From contig DAOTZS010000267.1 of NCBI GenBank assembly GCA_034434335.1, positions 1 through 7,947 on the forward strand: a DNA stretch of 7,947 nt, written 5' to 3'. Below the pieces are notes generated by a model. That model was not told the origin of the DNA. It worked only from the letters and a program-made list of their open reading frames with translations, and made no database searches. Position 1 is the stretch's first letter. Each line of letters starts with the position of its first letter. Made by a program: the position numbers and the translations under genes. Origin of the DNA: DAOTZS01 sp034434335 (GTDB lineage Bacteria; Chloroflexota; Anaerolineae; CG2-30-64-16). Below, piece by piece: positions 6,510-7,947 of this stretch.

Positions 6510-7947
6510 GTGACTGTCAGAGTGCGCCTATTGACGTCTCTCACCCCAGAGGGGGACCAGGTCCGCTTCACGGTGGCGTTCGCTGCGCCCGCAATGCCCC
6601 GCCCGACCCCTGCGGCCGAAGGCCAAACAGAAGAGGCAGGTAATGAACAGGCGGAGAAATCGGAGATGGCCTGTGCGCCGGCCTTTCTGGAGACCGGGGA
6701 TGGGCAGCATTTGGAGCTGGGGTTGTTGTGCTGTCCCACCCAGACCACCTGGCGGCAGGAGCACCGCCAGGACCTGGCAACGTACCGCTATCAAAGCCCT
6801 GGCCCCTTCACGGCCCGGCTGCGCTGGGGAAACCAAACCGCGGAGGCATGTGTGAGACCTGGTGCGGCCAGTGTTCAGGCAGCCTGGCAACAGCCCGAGC
6901 TGCAACTATTCGCGGTAGAGCGCCTTCATAACCAGCCTCTGCGGCGCATGGTAAAAGTCCTGGTCTCAGGCCTGGCCAGGGGCCAGCGGTTGAGGCTGGA
7001 TGGAGGGGCCGGCCAGGTCTGCTGGATCGAGGCCCAGGGGGATGGCGAAGGGGGTGGCGAATGGACTTTCAGCTATCCCAAGCCCGGCGCATACCTGGTG
7101 GGGCTCGATCTGCTGGACAACGATGGCTTTTGGCTGGCCACATTGGGGGAGGCTCCGCTGGAGATCACTGCTCCCCTGGAATTCCTGGCGGAGGAGCAAC
7201 CGCAGCCCGCTTCAGCCGCAGAGGCCCTGGCGCCGACCGACTTCTCGTACGAGCTGGCTGTCGCGGCTTCAGCCCAACCTCCCTGGCTGCCTTACCGCTA
7301 TGCGCGGCCGGCCTGGAGCGGGACGCGTACTTATACGACACCAGGGGGGAGCCAGGTCTCGCGCGTGGTCGGGGCGGGCACCTGTCTTTCCATCAGGGCC
7401 GAGACTGTGGTGGGGAATGTCCTCTGGTACCAGACCGGCTCCGGTGACTGGATCCCCGCCAGCTCGGTGAATCTGATCACCCCCTCTGAACTACGCGGGG
7501 TGGAGCTGGCAGAGGTGACCATACCCGAGCCGCCAACGCCTCCCCCCACACCGCCGACCGAGTTGCGCCAGGGCGTTGTCACCGCCGGCACGCTGAATGT
7601 GCGGCCGCGGCCTGGCGTGCGGGCCGACAACCCACCCATCGCACAGCTCCATGCTGGCGACCAGGTCACCATTTACGAGGAGGCCCTCTCCGATGGCGCC
7701 ACCTGGTACCGCATCGGCGAGGGCCGCTGGGTGCACAGCGCCTACATCCGCCTGGTCACGCCGTCCGAACCCGCGCCACCTTCGCCTCCGCCAACCGGGC
7801 TGCGCCAGGGGGTTGTCACCGCCACTGCCCTGAACGTGCGGCCACAGCCTGGCGTGCGGGCCGACAACCCACCCATCGCACAGCTCCATGCTGGCGACCA
7901 GGTCACCATTTACGAGGAGGCCCTCTCCGATGGCGCCACCTGGTACC
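6510..7947 (+). CDS. Multi-domain SH3b repeat protein, 3' end cut by window
   Basis: From GTG 6510 the frame stays open to the right edge (479 codons). The N-terminal 260 residues match no domain I can name. They contain two patches that look like Ig/PKD-type beta-sandwich strands: Y-R-Y-Q-S-P-G-P-F-T-A-R-L, ending near residue 105, and F-S-Y-P-K-P-G-A-Y-L-V-G-L, ending near 200. A divergent SH3b-like region follows (about 269-325), then a Pro/Thr linker (about 340-351) and two nearly identical 79-residue SH3b units (352-430 and 431 onward), each with L-N-V-R-P and ending in a Pro-rich linker. No signal peptide or membrane segment is visible at the start, odd for an SH3b protein next to a secreted one. 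Possible readings are a cytoplasmic protein, export by an unrecognised route, or a C-terminal anchor beyond the window. Function unknown; binding or scaffold modules rather than an enzyme in the visible part. Confidence 0.85.
   Translation, partial: MTVRVRLLTSLTPEGDQVRFTVAFAAPAMPRPTPAAEGQTEEAGNEQAEKSEMACAPAFLETGDGQHLELGLLCCPTQTTWRQEHRQDLATYRYQSPGPFTARLRWGNQTAEACVRPGAASVQAAWQQPELQLFAVERLHNQPLRRMVKVLVSGLARGQRLRLDGGAGQVCWIEAQGDGEGGGEWTFSYPKPGAYLVGLDLLDNDGFWLATLGEAPLEITAPLEFLAEEQPQPASAAEALAPTDFSYELAVAASAQPPWLPYRYARPAWSGTRTYTTPGGSQVSRVVGAGTCLSIRAETVVGNVLWYQTGSGDWIPASSVNLITPSELRGVELAEVTIPEPPTPPPTPPTELRQGVVTAGTLNVRPRPGVRADNPPIAQLHAGDQVTIYEEALSDGATWYRIGEGRWVHSAYIRLVTPSEPAPPSPPPTGLRQGVVTATALNVRPQPGVRADNPPIAQLHAGDQVTIYEEALSDGATWY
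7563..7947 (+). repeat. 237-bp tandem repeat encoding SH3b units, cut by window
   Basis: The unit starting at 7563 recurs at 7800 with a period of 237 bp (79 codons, frame kept). Over the 148 bp that can be compared there are about 10 differences, all in the first 48 bp. Positions 7611-7710 and 7848-7947 are identical over 100 bp, third codon positions included. More copies may lie beyond the right edge. Confidence 0.95.

Overview
The window is GC-rich (roughly 60-65 % by eye) with dense Shine-Dalgarno-led bacterial genes. Its content includes alanine/proline-linked lipoproteins, a Tat-dependent DUF362 lipoprotein, NapH/NapG-type iron-sulfur proteins, PA14/SH3b surface-type modules and intergenic short palindromes. 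This suggests a filamentous or thermophilic Chloroflexota (Anaerolineae/Caldilineae-like) genome. That assignment is an inference from style; no rRNA or phylogenetic marker is present.

Layout. Left block, minus strand: a solute-binding lipoprotein of the sugar-binding (Peripla_BP_4) type (1935-859) is followed by a TSUP (TauE/SafE) permease (784 to beyond the left edge). A palindromic repeat doublet lies between them. Middle, 1936-2650: a 715-bp control region with no convincing gene. It has a near-consensus minus-strand promoter (2438-2410) overlapped by a 21-bp operator-like palindrome. A leader of about 468 nt follows, rich in hairpins, and a plus-strand promoter (2583-2611) faces the other way. 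Right of it, plus strand: a DUF362 Tat lipoprotein (2651-3688) is followed one base later by a membrane polyferredoxin (3690-5207) that reads as a NapH-NapG fusion with six predicted [4Fe-4S] sites and an internal twin-arginine motif. Far right, plus strand: a new promoter (5267-5295) precedes a secreted SH3b + 2xPA14 protein (5325-6461). A long multi-domain SH3b protein (6510 to beyond the right edge) follows, carrying a 237-bp tandem repeat that is partly identical at DNA level.

How the parts may work together. The binding protein captures a small solute, perhaps a sugar or related compound, at the cell surface; whether it serves an ABC transporter outside the window or has anything to do with the TSUP carrier cannot be decided here. 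The DUF362/NapHG pair looks like a membrane-to-exterior electron-transfer module: quinol-side NapH-like membrane part, exported NapG-like ferredoxin part, and a lipid-anchored DUF362 partner. The PA14/SH3b proteins look like cell-envelope or carbohydrate-contacting proteins. The points most worth a second look are the NapH-NapG fusion with its buried Tat signal, the structured leader and operator in the divergent control region, and the recently duplicated SH3b repeat.
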